From an uncultured Microbacterium sp. (GTDB lineage Bacteria > Actinomycetota > Actinomycetes > Actinomycetales > Microbacteriaceae): a DNA stretch of 64,000 nt. Made by a program: the position numbers and the translations under genes. Under the pieces are notes generated by a model. That model did no database searches and was not told the DNA's origin. It worked only from the letters and a program-made list of their open reading frames with translations. The stretch spans positions 1 to 64,000 of the forward strand of contig NZ_CALBRW010000015.1 in assembly GCF_937927635.1 (NCBI RefSeq), written 5' to 3'. Positions 41,871-50,738 of the stretch are shown in pieces (position 1 is the stretch's first letter; each line of letters starts with the position of its first letter).

Positions 41871-42632
41871 TCACTTCGGGGCCATGCGGATGGCACCGTC
41901 GAGGCGGATGGTCTCGCCGTTCAGGTAGCCGTTGGCGACGATGTGCTCCACCAGCGCGGCGTACTCGTCGGGCCTGCCCAGCCGCGACGGGTAGGGCACC
42001 TGGGTGCCCAGCGAGTCCTGCGCGGCCTGCGGGAGCCCCGCCAGCATCGGCGTCTCCATGATGCCCGGAGCGATGGTGCACACGCGGATGCCGTAGCGCG
42101 CCAGCTCGCGGGCGATCGGCAGCGTCATGGCGTGCACGCCGCCCTTCGACGCCGAGTACGCCGGCTGGCCGATCTGCCCGTCGAAGGCTGCAACACTGGC
42201 GGTCGAGACGATCACGCCGCGATCGCCTCCCTCCGTCGGCTCCTGCTGCGCCATCACGGCGGATGCCTGGGAGATGACGTTGAACGTGCCGATGAGATTG
42301 ATGCGGATGATCCGCTCGAACGCGGCCAGGTCGGTCGGGTTGCCCTCGCGGTCGAGCACCTTGGCGGGCGGCGCGATGCCCGCGCAGTTGACGACCACGC
42401 GCAGCGGCGCGATCGCACCGGCGGATGCCACGGCCGCGGCCACCTGGTCGACGCTGGTGACGTCGGCGGGGGCGAACAGCCCGCCCAGCTCTGCGGCGAT
42501 CTCCTCGCCCGCGGAGGTGGGGAGGTCGATGATCGTGACCTGCGCACCTGCCGCGGCCAGCCGGCGCGCGGTGGCGAGGCCCAGGCCGCTGGCGCCGCCT
42601 GTGATGAGGGCGCCCTGTCCCGTGATCTGCAT
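41871..42632 (-). CDS. SDR-family 3-hydroxyacyl-CoA dehydrogenase-like protein
   Basis: A 253-residue short-chain dehydrogenase resembling type 10 17-beta-hydroxysteroid/3-hydroxy-2-methylbutyryl-CoA dehydrogenase. Motifs are TGGASGLGLATA, NCAGIAPP, STASVAAFDGQIGQPAYSASK with catalytic Ser, Tyr and Lys, and APGIMETPM. AAGGAG lies 6 bases before ATG 42632, which rules out the upstream in-frame GTG at 42653. A role in beta-oxidation or branched-chain acyl-CoA breakdown is likely, in line with the HSDL2-like partner. Confidence 0.88.
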   Translation of the reverse strand: MQITGQGALITGGASGLGLATARRLAAAGAQVTIIDLPTSAGEEIAAELGGLFAPADVTSVDQVAAAVASAGAIAPLRVVVNCAGIAPPAKVLDREGNPTDLAAFERIIRINLIGTFNVISQASAVMAQQEPTEGGDRGVIVSTASVAAFDGQIGQPAYSASKGGVHAMTLPIARELARYGIRVCTIAPGIMETPMLAGLPQAAQDSLGTQVPYPSRLGRPDEYAALVEHIVANGYLNGETIRLDGAIRMAPK

Positions 42633-42679
42633 GTGTTCTCCTTCGAACGGCACTGCACCCGTCGGCGCATCGCACCGAC

Positions 42680-42722
42680 GTTGCGACTGAGTCTCAGCAT
42701 ACGTGGTTCTGAGTTTCGCAAC
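42680..42722 (-). promoter_or_regulatory. Inverted repeats upstream of the SDR operon
   Basis: GTTGCGA (42680-42686) and TCGCAAC (42716-42722) are perfect inverted arms. Inside lies the palindrome CTGAGTCTCAG (42687-42697), and a further CTGAG follows at 42709. This looks like an operator for an unlinked regulator in the gap shared with the divergent DUF488 gene. Confidence 0.45.
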
Positions 42723-42757
42723 TAGCGGGATCGGAAGCAGAGGTGGATGCTGAAGCT

Positions 42758-43120
42758 ATGGAACTTCGTCGGAAACGAGCCTACGACAACGCCTCAGCCG
42801 AAGACGGGTTCCGTGTTCTCATCGACCGGCTGTGGCCCCGAGGCGTCTCGAAGGAGCGCGCGGCCATCGACCTGTGGGCCAAGGGCATCGCCCCCAGCAC
42901 CGAGCTGCGCCACGAATGGCATGCACCGGATGCCGACTTCGCCACGAACGCCGCGCGCTACCGCGCCGAGCTCGAGAACGAGGACGCGCAGGCGCTGGCG
43001 GAGCTCGTCGATGAACTGCGCAAGCATCCCGTCGTCACCCTCGTCTACGCCGTGAACGACACTGAGCACAACCACGCCGTCGTGCTCGAGCCCATCCTGA
43101 AGCAGATGCTCGGCGAGTGA
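42758..43120 (+). CDS. DUF488 family protein
   Basis: A 120-residue soluble protein. The N-terminal DGFRVLIDRLWPRGVSKERAAIDLWAKGIAPS pattern (in outline) and the following WHAPD are the hallmark of DUF488. The function is unknown; members are often near stress or metal genes. An in-frame GTG at 42743 is a less likely start. It lacks a clear ribosome site. Confidence 0.85.
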   Translation: MELRRKRAYDNASAEDGFRVLIDRLWPRGVSKERAAIDLWAKGIAPSTELRHEWHAPDADFATNAARYRAELENEDAQALAELVDELRKHPVVTLVYAVNDTEHNHAVVLEPILKQMLGE

Positions 43121-43123
43121 GCA

Positions 43124-43639
43124 TCAGACGCTCCGTCGCAGCACCCAGTCGATCGTGCCGCGCGCGGTCTCGCGCAGCGTGCGCCCCTCATGCCACTCGC
43201 GCCACGTGAGTGCGATGATCAGGGCGTCAAGCACTGTCAGCACGACGATCATCACCGAGGGCGAGACGAACAGCTCGTACACCTGGAAGATCAGGAACAG
43301 CGCCAGTGCCCCGATCGCCCAGGGGTAGATGCGGCGCGAGCCGCGCAGCAGCGCCAGCACGATCGCGAGCTTGATCACGCCGTGCAGCAGGAGGTAGGCG
43401 GCCAGGAACCCGGCGGCCTGCGGCGCGAGATGGGTGGCGCCGCGGACGATGAGGTTGGCGAGGAAGTCGTTCGGGTCCTCGGCCAGCTCCTCCGCGGTGA
43501 GGCGGAACGCCAGATGCTGGATGGCCTGCGGCGACAGGATCAGCAGCGCGGCGCCTCCGATCAGCTCGACCAGCCCGTCGATGCCCTTCACGACCACGCC
43601 GATGAGGAAGAGCAGATCGAGCACGCGCTGGCGCATCAT
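43124..43639 (-). CDS. DUF2127 membrane protein
   Basis: A 171-residue protein with four predicted membrane segments (LLFLIGVVVKGIDGLVELIGGAALL, FLAAYLLLHGVIKLAIVLALL, YPWAIGALALFLIFQVYELF and a short fourth). This pattern matches DUF2127, function unknown. GGAGAGG lies 6 bases before the ATG at 43639, which favours it over ATGs at 43645 and 43636. It ends 4 bp from the convergent DUF488 gene. Confidence 0.8.
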   Translation of the reverse strand: MMRQRVLDLLFLIGVVVKGIDGLVELIGGAALLILSPQAIQHLAFRLTAEELAEDPNDFLANLIVRGATHLAPQAAGFLAAYLLLHGVIKLAIVLALLRGSRRIYPWAIGALALFLIFQVYELFVSPSVMIVVLTVLDALIIALTWREWHEGRTLRETARGTIDWVLRRSV

Positions 43640-43677
43640 CGGCATCCTCTCCGGTCGGTGCCGCCAGAGTAGTCCGA

Positions 43678-44460
43678 TCAGCTCCAGACGAACCGGAAGG
43701 CTCCCGTGGCGACGGCCGCCGCGATCGCCAGCACCATGATCGCCGCGGCGCCCAGCAGCGCCACCGCATCGCGCGGGTGCAGCCGGGAGGGTCTGGACCA
43801 GGTGCGCGGGATGCCCGAGCCGAAACCGCGCGCCTCCATGGCCATGGCCAGCTTGGTGCCGCGGCGCACGGCGAACACCAGCAGCACGAACGCCATCGAG
43901 AAGAACCGCCGGATCGCACCGCGGTCGCCGACGCCACGCGCGCGACGGGCCAGGGTCATGGTGCGCCAGTCGTCGAGGAACAGTCCCAGCATCCGCGTTC
44001 CCGCCAGCACCCCCAGCACGAATCGGCTGGGCAGGTGCGCGACCTGCGCGAGCGCGTCGCCGAGCTCGGTGGGATCGGTGCGGCCGAACAGCAGGATCGC
44101 GGGCAGGCCCAGCGCGATCACGCGCAGGGTGACCGAGAGGGCCAGGGCGATCGAGCCGTCGCTGACCGTCGCCACCCCGAACTGCCAGTACACGGCGCCC
44201 TCGGGCTTGGCGTACAGCAGCATGCTGATGCCGGCCAGCGGCGAGAAGATCACGATGGGCAGCATCCGCAGCAGCACGGTGCGCACGCGCAGCCCGGTCA
44301 GCGGCAGGCACAGCGCCTGAAGACCGATGGCGACCACGGCGCTGACCGGATCGATCGACGCGAACAGCGGGATCGACAGCAGCAGTGCCATCACGATCCT
44401 CGTCACCGGGTTCACCCCGTCGAGCCAGGCCCTCCTGGTCTCCGTCAGTACGGCGGTCAT
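43678..44460 (-). CDS. ykoC: ECF transporter transmembrane (T) component
   Basis: The energy-coupling membrane subunit of an ECF vitamin importer. It has 260 residues with about five membrane segments. The two coupling motifs that contact the ATPases are RRARGVG and MEARGFG. It overlaps the ATPase gene and is last in a riboswitch-controlled operon, so it belongs to the thiamine-precursor YkoEDC system. Confidence 0.9.
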   Translation of the reverse strand: MTAVLTETRRAWLDGVNPVTRIVMALLLSIPLFASIDPVSAVVAIGLQALCLPLTGLRVRTVLLRMLPIVIFSPLAGISMLLYAKPEGAVYWQFGVATVSDGSIALALSVTLRVIALGLPAILLFGRTDPTELGDALAQVAHLPSRFVLGVLAGTRMLGLFLDDWRTMTLARRARGVGDRGAIRRFFSMAFVLLVFAVRRGTKLAMAMEARGFGSGIPRTWSRPSRLHPRDAVALLGAAAIMVLAIAAAVATGAFRFVWS

Positions 44461-45914
44461 CGTGCCACGACCGTCTCGAGCTCGAGCCGCTGCCCGCCGA
44501 GATGGCGCACCACCGCGTCGTCATGGCTGACGGCGACGATCGTGCGACCGGCGGCGATCTCCTCCTGCAGCAGCTCGACGATGCCGATCCAGCCGCGCCG
44601 GTCCTGCCCGAAGGTGGGCTCGTCGAGCACGATCACCTGCGGAGCGGATGCCAGCACCGTGGCCACCGAGAGCCGCCGCTTCTGCCCGCCGCTGAGCGTG
44701 AACGGGTTGGCCAGGGCCAGCGGCGCCAGCTGCAGTCGCTCCAGCAGGTCGTCGGCGATGGCGTTCGCCTCGGCCTCGGTCTTGCCCAGCGCGCGCGGCC
44801 CCACCGCCAGCTCGTCTCGCAGGGTGCGCGCCAGGAACTGATGCTCGGGCTCCTGGAACACCGTGCCGATGCGGGTGAGCAGCTCGCGCGACGCCCACTT
44901 CGAGGGGCGCACGCCCGAGCGCCCGGCCAGGTCAGTCGCCGAGGTCACGGCGCCGCGCAGTTCGGGCAGGAGCCCGGCCAGCGTGAGCGCGAGCGTGGAC
45001 TTGCCTGCTCCGTTCGGGCCCGTGAGCACCGTCGCCGCGCCGCGCGGCATCCGCAGGTCGAGTCCTGCCTGCACGACCGTGCGGCGGTCGCGGGAGACCG
45101 CGAGGTGCCGCGTCGTGAGAACGGCATCCGTCCCGGCATCCGCCGACTCGAGCAGGGGAAGGGGGATGCTGCGCCCGGGAACCCACACGCCGGCATCCGC
45201 CAGCTCGTCACCGTGACGTCCGAACACCTCGGACGGGGTGCCGTCGGCCAGCAGACCGCCGTCGGCGGCCAGCACGATCACGCGAGTGAGCACGTCGGCC
45301 CAGATCTCGGTGCGATGCTCGACCACGACCAGTGTGGCGCCGGTGTCCTCGAGAATGCGGCCGACGCTCTCGCGCACCTCGCGGACGCCCGTCGGATCGA
45401 GGTTGGCGGTCGGCTCGTCCAGCAGCAGCAGCCCGGGGCGCATCGCCAGGACCCCCGCCAGCGACAGGCGCTGCTTCTGCCCTCCGGAGAGCTCCTTGGT
45501 CGGTCGGTCCAGCGGCACGTCCAGGCCCACCTCGTCGAGCGCCGCGGCCACGCGGGAGGGGATCTCGGATGCCGGGACGCCGAGGTTCTCGCATCCGAAG
45601 GCGATGTCGTCGCCCACCTTGGAGAGCACGACACCGGCATCCGGGTCCTGCAGGACCAGCCCGATGGCGCCGCGCCGGGACTCGGGGGCCGACCCGTCGA
45701 CGAGCAGCGAACCGGTGCGCTCGCCTTCGTCGGCATCGCCCAGGACGCCGGCCAGCCCCGCCAACAGCGTGGACTTGCCCGCCCCCGATGCGCCGAGCAG
45801 CAGCACCCGTTCGCCGGGTTCGATCGTGAACGACACGTCGCTGACGGCGGGCAGCCTGCGCCCGGCGTAGCGCCAGCCCCACCCGTTCGCGGTGACGCGA
45901 GCAGGAGCGGCCAT
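44457..45914 (-). CDS. ykoD: ECF transporter fused double ATPase (A1-A2)
   Basis: A 485-residue protein with two ABC ATPase domains in one chain. The first has Walker A GASGAGKSTLL, signature LSGGQKQR and Walker B LLLLDEPTANLD. The second has Walker A GPNGAGKSTLA, signature LSGGQKRR and Walker B VIVLDEPTFGQD. It energises uptake with the S and T components on either side. A 2-bp gap to ykoE and the overlap with ykoC indicate one transcript. Confidence 0.94.
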   Translation of the reverse strand: MAAPARVTANGWGWRYAGRRLPAVSDVSFTIEPGERVLLLGASGAGKSTLLAGLAGVLGDADEGERTGSLLVDGSAPESRRGAIGLVLQDPDAGVVLSKVGDDIAFGCENLGVPASEIPSRVAAALDEVGLDVPLDRPTKELSGGQKQRLSLAGVLAMRPGLLLLDEPTANLDPTGVREVRESVGRILEDTGATLVVVEHRTEIWADVLTRVIVLAADGGLLADGTPSEVFGRHGDELADAGVWVPGRSIPLPLLESADAGTDAVLTTRHLAVSRDRRTVVQAGLDLRMPRGAATVLTGPNGAGKSTLALTLAGLLPELRGAVTSATDLAGRSGVRPSKWASRELLTRIGTVFQEPEHQFLARTLRDELAVGPRALGKTEAEANAIADDLLERLQLAPLALANPFTLSGGQKRRLSVATVLASAPQVIVLDEPTFGQDRRGWIGIVELLQEEIAAGRTIVAVSHDDAVVRHLGGQRLELETVVAR

Positions 45915-45916
45915 GC

Positions 45917-46558
45917 TCAGACCTCCTGGCGTGCTTCCCGCCCGGCCGCGAACCTGCTCAGGGCGCCGGTCGTCGCGAGGGCGCGCACCAGCAGCCAGCC
46001 CACCAGGCCGGCCAGCAGCGCGCCGGAGACGGCGAGGGTTCCCAGGTAGATGGCGTTGAACTCGAACGACTTCAGGAAGTTCGGCGACGAGCCGTAGAAC
46101 ATCTCGAAGATCCAGGCCGCGGCCCCCGCGCCGACACCGGCCAGCATGGCCACCGGCAGGGTGAACCGGCGGTACAGGAGCAGCGCGAAGACCAGCTCGG
46201 CGCCCAAGCCCTGCACGATGCCGGACAGCACCGTGGAGACGCCCCAGACGTTGCCGATGAGCATCGAGATGATGGCCGCGACGACCTCGACGACGAAGGC
46301 CGCACCGGGCTTGCGGATGACCAGGCCCCCGACCACGCCGCCGATCAGCCAGATGCCGACGGCGATGCCGCCGAGACCGGGCGTCAGCGCGTCGGCGGCC
46401 GAGAACCAGGCGCCGCCGACGGCGTTCCAGCCCCAGAAGACCAGGCCGATGGCGACGCCGAGCACGGCGGCCACGACGATGTCGACGACGCGCCAGTTCC
46501 AGCGGGTGGTGGCAGTGGCGGCCGCAGCCGCGGTGGATGTGGACGTGGATGCACTCAT
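45917..46558 (-). CDS. ykoE: ECF transporter substrate-binding (S) component, YkoE family
   Basis: A 213-residue membrane protein with about six segments (for example VVDIVVAAVLGVAIGLVFWGWNAVG and VVEVVAAIISMLIGNVWGVSTVLSG in outline). It matches the YkoE family, which binds hydroxymethylpyrimidine or thiamine. A TPP riboswitch directly upstream supports a thiamine-related substrate. It has a Ser/Thr/Ala-rich N-terminus and GGAGGAG 6 bases before the ATG, partly inside the riboswitch 3' edge. Confidence 0.93.
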   Translation of the reverse strand: MSASTSTSTAAAAATATTRWNWRVVDIVVAAVLGVAIGLVFWGWNAVGGAWFSAADALTPGLGGIAVGIWLIGGVVGGLVIRKPGAAFVVEVVAAIISMLIGNVWGVSTVLSGIVQGLGAELVFALLLYRRFTLPVAMLAGVGAGAAAWIFEMFYGSSPNFLKSFEFNAIYLGTLAVSGALLAGLVGWLLVRALATTGALSRFAAGREARQEV

Positions 46559-46565
46559 CAGAACT

Positions 46566-46657
46566 CCTCCCTGCGCCGGCATGATCCGGATCAGGTTCGA
46601 CGGTCGAAGCGCGGTTCGCTTCCTCTCAGCCCGGCACACCGGACTCCCGTGGTTGTG
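46566..46657 (-). ncRNA. TPP riboswitch (THI element)
   Basis: On the minus strand the conserved blocks occur in order: CGGGAGTCC, GGGCTGAGAGG (46622-46632), then GAACCTGATCCGGATCATG and CCGGCGCAGGGAGG close to the ykoE start. The helix arms are present. Because the 3' end reaches the ribosome site, ligand binding probably blocks translation initiation of ykoE-ykoD-ykoC. Confidence 0.93.
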
Positions 46658-46690
46658 CCTTCGATCTTAGTCGCGTCGGGGATCGGTTGA

Positions 46691-46696
46691 TAGCGT
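46691..46696 (+). promoter_or_regulatory. -10 element TAGCGT of the carboxypeptidase gene
   Basis: TAGCGT is followed by seven bases and a GTG at 46704, the layout of a leaderless gene. It supports that GTG as the true start although the frame breaks just after it. Confidence 0.5.
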
Positions 46697-46703
46697 GTAT
46701 CGC

Positions 46704-48331
46704 GTGACCGTCCCCCCCCCGACTCCACGCGCCCTCCGACGCGCCGTTCACTGCGCGAGCGCCCGGGCCGCGGCGACGACTCAGGAGCCGGAGCCGACGC
46801 CGCCACTCTCGTCGCCCCCGAGACGGGCGCGACGGCGGGCGCGACGGCGACGGACGCCGCCACGGAGGTCGTGACCCGGCCGGTGCCGCTGGACGAGCTG
46901 ACCGCAGCGCAGACGCCCGCCGAGACGGAGCCCGACTTCCTCAGCGGCCTCACCGCGGGCGTCGAGCCGGTGCCGGAGGCGGAGTCGGTCACGAGCTGGG
47001 CGGATGCCGAGCATCCGACCACCGCACTGACCTGGCTCGACCCGCAGACGATCACCGCCCCGCCGACAGTTGCCGACGACTCCCCGCCGTCACTGTTCGA
47101 CGGCGTCCATCTGCCTGCAGCCGGCCGCCGCATCCGGCTGCTCGTCCCCATCATCGTGATGGCGGGGATGTGCGCGACCTACGTCGGCGGCACGCTGCTG
47201 GTGCCGTTGGGCAACGTCCCGCCGACGGTGCAGTCCGCGCCGGTGGAGATCGCGCCGGCACCGGCGGCCACGGTCTCCTGGCCCGGCAGGGGCAGCGCGT
47301 CGGTCTCCGTGCAGGGCATGACACCGCTCGCCTCCACCACCGAGCGCGATGAGATCGCCAGCATCACCAAGGTCGCCACGGTCTCGATGGTCCTGGAGAA
47401 GCTGCCGCTGAAGGTCGGTGAGCAGGGCCCCAGCTACCAGTTCACCCGCGCGGATCAGCGCGATTTCCAGCAGTACCGTCGCCAGAACCAGTCGTCGCTG
47501 GACGTGCCGGTGGGCGGCAGCCTGACCGAGTATCAGATGCTGCAGGGTGTGCTGCTGGGCTCGGCCAACAACTACATCGACCGCCTCGCCCGTGAGATCT
47601 GGGGCTCGGAGCGCGGCTTCGCCGATGCCTCGGCGGCCTGGCTGCGCAGCAAGGGCATCGAGGGAATGACCTTGGACAGTCCGTCCGGCTTCGACAGGGA
47701 CAACGTCTCCTCACCCGAGGCGCTGCTGCGGCTGGGCGAGGTCGCGATGCGCAACCCGGTGTTCGTGGAGATCGTCAGCACCCGCTCGGCGGAGATCCCC
47801 GGCGTGGGCACGGTCACCAACACGAACCAGATGCTCGACGACCCCGGAGTGGTCGGCATCAAGACCGGCACCCTCACGCACTGGAACCTGCTCACCGCCA
47901 AGGACGTGACCGTGAACGGCACCACCGTGCGCCTGTTCGCATCGGTGCTCGGGCAGAACAGCAACGGCGATCGCCTCGCCGTCACACGGTCGCTGCTGGC
48001 CGAGGTGGAGAAGTCGCTCACCGATCAGCCGGTGGCCGTGCCGAAGGGCACCGTCGTCGGGAGCGTCGAGACCCCGTGGGGCGCGAAGAGCGACATCGTG
48101 ACGGACGACGACACGAGGGTCGTGCTGTGGAACGGCGCAACGGCGACCGCGACCACGACGCTGGAGCTGGGGGCATCGATGAAGGCCGGGGCGAAGGCCG
48201 GTTCCCTCGATGCGAAGGGCCCGATCAACACCGTGAAGACCCGCGTATCGCTGTCCAAGACGCTTGCCGAGCCGACCGTCTGGTGGCGGTTGACGCATCC
48301 GCTGGAGCTGTTCGGCCTCGACAAGCGCTGA
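46704..48331 (+). CDS. D-alanyl-D-alanine carboxypeptidase-like protein, frame broken at a C run
   Basis: A peptidoglycan serine peptidase of the S11/PBP type. After one membrane segment (LLVPIIVMAGMCATYVGGTLL) the outer domain shows the catalytic SITK, the SAN motif in GSANNYID and KTGT in IKTGTLTH. From GTG 46704 the frame ends early, but adding one C to the run of nine (46712-46720) gives PPPDSTRPPTRRSLRERPGRG joined to the frame that is open from 46721 to the stop. Without correction the first start is GTG 46871 (486 residues), which still includes the membrane anchor and catalytic domain. It is either a sequence error or a slippery tract. Confidence 0.82.
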
Positions 48332-48352
48332 GGCCGGTGCGTCCGCGCGATT

Positions 48353-48491
48353 CGCGAGCCCCATCTGGCGGCCTCCCCCGCAGCCAGGCAGCCATTCAGA
48401 CCCCGCGGAGAACACGCCCCTGCGGCCCGGGAGGGTCGCGGGTCCCATATGGCGGCCTCGTACGCGCAGAGGCCACCATTCGGGCCCCACG
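48353..48491. repeat. 139-bp composite palindromic repeat, copy A
   Basis: Two 55-bp imperfect palindromes (48353-48407 and 48437-48491) are separated by 29 bp. Shared core pieces are GGTCCCAT, GGCGGCCTC, GAGGCCACCATTCGG and GGCCCCACG, with variants. The second can fold with arms of about 23 bp around a short loop. The same arrangement occurs at 53857-53995. This fills most of the 229-bp gap 48332-48560. Confidence 0.8.
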
Positions 48492-48513
48492 AGGACACGA
48501 TGCCAGTCGCCCG

Positions 48514-48557
48514 CACCCCGAAGGCGCCCACTCTTGCGAGTGGGCGCCTTCGGGGTG
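48514..48557. terminator. Strong bidirectional hairpin terminator
   Basis: CACCCCGAAGGCGCCCACTC (48514-48533) pairs perfectly over 20 bp with 48538-48557 around a TTGC loop. It lies between the convergent carboxypeptidase and ABC exporter genes, and ends 4 bp from the latter's stop. Confidence 0.85.
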
Positions 48558-48560
48558 TGA

Positions 48561-50738
48561 TCAGGCCCGACCGGGATCCGATGCCGTGGACTCGGCCTCG
48601 CGGACGGCCTCGGCCAGCTGCGCGGCATCCGCCGACTCGGCGATCGCCTCTTCGGCCTCCGCCTCTCCGGTGACGATGATCGGCGTCGAGCCGGTGAGGG
48701 CGTCCTCCGCGTCGATGTCGGCGGCGGCCTGCTCGAACTGCGACTGGTACAGCCGCCAGTACGCGCCCTGCTTGGCGATCAGCTCGTCGTGGTCGCCCTG
48801 CTCGACGATGTCGCCGTGCTCCATCACCAGGATCAGGTCGGCATCGCGGATCGTCGACAGACGATGCGCGATCACGAACGAGGTGCGCCCCTGGCGCAGC
48901 GCCGCCATGGCGTGCTGCAGCAGCAGCTCGGTACGGGTGTCGACGGCGCTGGTGGCCTCGTCGAGGATGAGGATCGACGGCTGCGCCACGAACGCGCGGG
49001 CGATCGTGATCAGCTGGCGCTCACCGGCGGAGACGTTGGACGCCTCCTCGTCGAGCACCGTGTCGTAGCCCTCGGGCAGGGAGTGCACGAACCTGTCGAC
49101 GTAGGTCGCCTCGGCGGCCGCCATGATCTGCTCGTCGGTGGCGTCCTCCTTGCCGTACCGGATGTTCTCGCGGATCGTGCCGCCGAACAGCCACGGGTCC
49201 TGCAGCACCATGCCGGTGCGGCTGCGCAGGTCGGGGCGGGCCATCTCGGCGATGTCCTGCCCGTCCAGCAGGATGCGGCCGGAGCCCAGCTCGTAGAAGC
49301 GCATGATCAGGTTGACCAGCGTGGTCTTTCCCGCGCCGGTCGGTCCGACGATCGCGACGGTCTGCCCTGGCTCAACCCGGAACGACAGGTCGGTGATCAG
49401 CGGACGGTCCTCGCTGTACGAGAACGCCACGTGGTCGAACTCGATGACGCCCTTGCCGCCGTCCACGGTGGGGGCGTCCTCGTCGTCGGGGTCCTGCTCG
49501 TCGGCATCCAGGAAGTCGAAGACGCGCTCCGCGGATGCCGTGCCGGACTGCACGACGGCGGCCATGCCGCCCAGCTCGCTGAGCGGCTGGCTGAACTGCT
49601 GCGAGTACTGGATGAACGCCTGCACGTCGCCGAGCTTCAGGCCGCCGTTCGCCACCATCAGTCCGCCCAGCACGGCGATGCCGACGTACTGCAGGTTCCC
49701 GATGAAGGTCATGGCGGGCATGATGATGCCCGACAGGAACTGCGCCTTGAAGCTGGCCTGGAACAGCTCCTCGTTCTCGGCCTGGAAGCCGTCGAGGGCG
49801 TCCTGCTCGCGACCGAACACCTTGACCAGGGCGTGGCCCGAGAAGGCCTCCTCGACGCGGGCGTTCAGACGGCCGACCTTGCGCCACTGGATGCCGAAGG
49901 CCTTCTGCGAGCGAGGGCCGATCACGCCGAAGATGACGCCCATCAGCGGCAGTGAGATCAGCGCCACCAGTGCCAGCTGCCACGAGATGGAGAACATCAT
50001 GACCAGCACGCCCACCACGGTCAGCACGCTGGTCAGCGCACCCGAGAGCGACTGCTGCATGGTCTGCGTGATGTTGTCGATGTCGTTGGTCACGCGCGAG
50101 ATGAGCTCGCCGCGCTGCACCTTGTCGAAGTACGACAGCGGCAGGCGGTTGATCTTCGCCTCGACGTCCTCGCGCAGCCGCCACATGGTGCGCACCATGA
50201 TCACGTTGATCACGTAGCCCTGCAGCCAGCTGAGGATCGACGAGACGACGTAGATGCCGAGCACCGCCACGATGATCCAGCGCAGCGCTTCGAAGTCCAC
50301 GCCGTCGCCGACCTTGAAGGGGTCCATCGCGGCGACCATGTCGGCGAAGGTGCCCTGCTTCGCCTGGCGCAGCGCCTCGACGACCTGCTCGCTGGTCGTG
50401 CCCTGCGGGAACGGGTGGTCGCCCTCGCCGAGGGTCTTCGAGATGAAGCCCTCGTAGACGATGTCGGTCGCCCGTCCCAGGATCTTCGGAGCCGCCACCG
50501 AGAGCACGACGCCGATCGCGCCGAGCACCGACACGAAGACGAACCACCAGGCCGAGGGCTTGAGCAGCCCGATCATGCGGCGGAAGCTGGGCCCGAAGTG
50601 GTCGGCCTTGCCGGGTGCGGGGCCGCTGAACATGCCGCCGCCGTGCTGGCGCGCCTTCTCGGCCTGTTCGGCTTCTTCGCGCTCGGCCTCGGTCATCTCC
50701 ACGGGACCCCTGGTTCCGGACTCGGCCTGCGGGCTCAT
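48561..50738 (-). CDS. Heterodimeric ABC exporter subunit with consensus ATP site
   Basis: A fused membrane/ATPase half-transporter of 725 residues. An acidic N-terminal extension precedes six membrane segments, with an unusually long first outer loop (DIVYEGFISKTLGEGDHPF to FEALRW, about 80 residues). The ATPase has Walker A GPTGAGKTT, Walker B ILILDEATSAVD with the catalytic Glu, and an altered signature NVSAGERQ. Together with the partner whose Walker B ends in Asp, this matches the asymmetric TM287/288-type design. The C-terminal tail of about 60 residues is Ala/Glu-rich. The ATG overlaps the partner's stop. Confidence 0.92.
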   Translation of the reverse strand: MSPQAESGTRGPVEMTEAEREEAEQAEKARQHGGGMFSGPAPGKADHFGPSFRRMIGLLKPSAWWFVFVSVLGAIGVVLSVAAPKILGRATDIVYEGFISKTLGEGDHPFPQGTTSEQVVEALRQAKQGTFADMVAAMDPFKVGDGVDFEALRWIIVAVLGIYVVSSILSWLQGYVINVIMVRTMWRLREDVEAKINRLPLSYFDKVQRGELISRVTNDIDNITQTMQQSLSGALTSVLTVVGVLVMMFSISWQLALVALISLPLMGVIFGVIGPRSQKAFGIQWRKVGRLNARVEEAFSGHALVKVFGREQDALDGFQAENEELFQASFKAQFLSGIIMPAMTFIGNLQYVGIAVLGGLMVANGGLKLGDVQAFIQYSQQFSQPLSELGGMAAVVQSGTASAERVFDFLDADEQDPDDEDAPTVDGGKGVIEFDHVAFSYSEDRPLITDLSFRVEPGQTVAIVGPTGAGKTTLVNLIMRFYELGSGRILLDGQDIAEMARPDLRSRTGMVLQDPWLFGGTIRENIRYGKEDATDEQIMAAAEATYVDRFVHSLPEGYDTVLDEEASNVSAGERQLITIARAFVAQPSILILDEATSAVDTRTELLLQHAMAALRQGRTSFVIAHRLSTIRDADLILVMEHGDIVEQGDHDELIAKQGAYWRLYQSQFEQAAADIDAEDALTGSTPIIVTGEAEAEEAIAESADAAQLAEAVREAESTASDPGRA

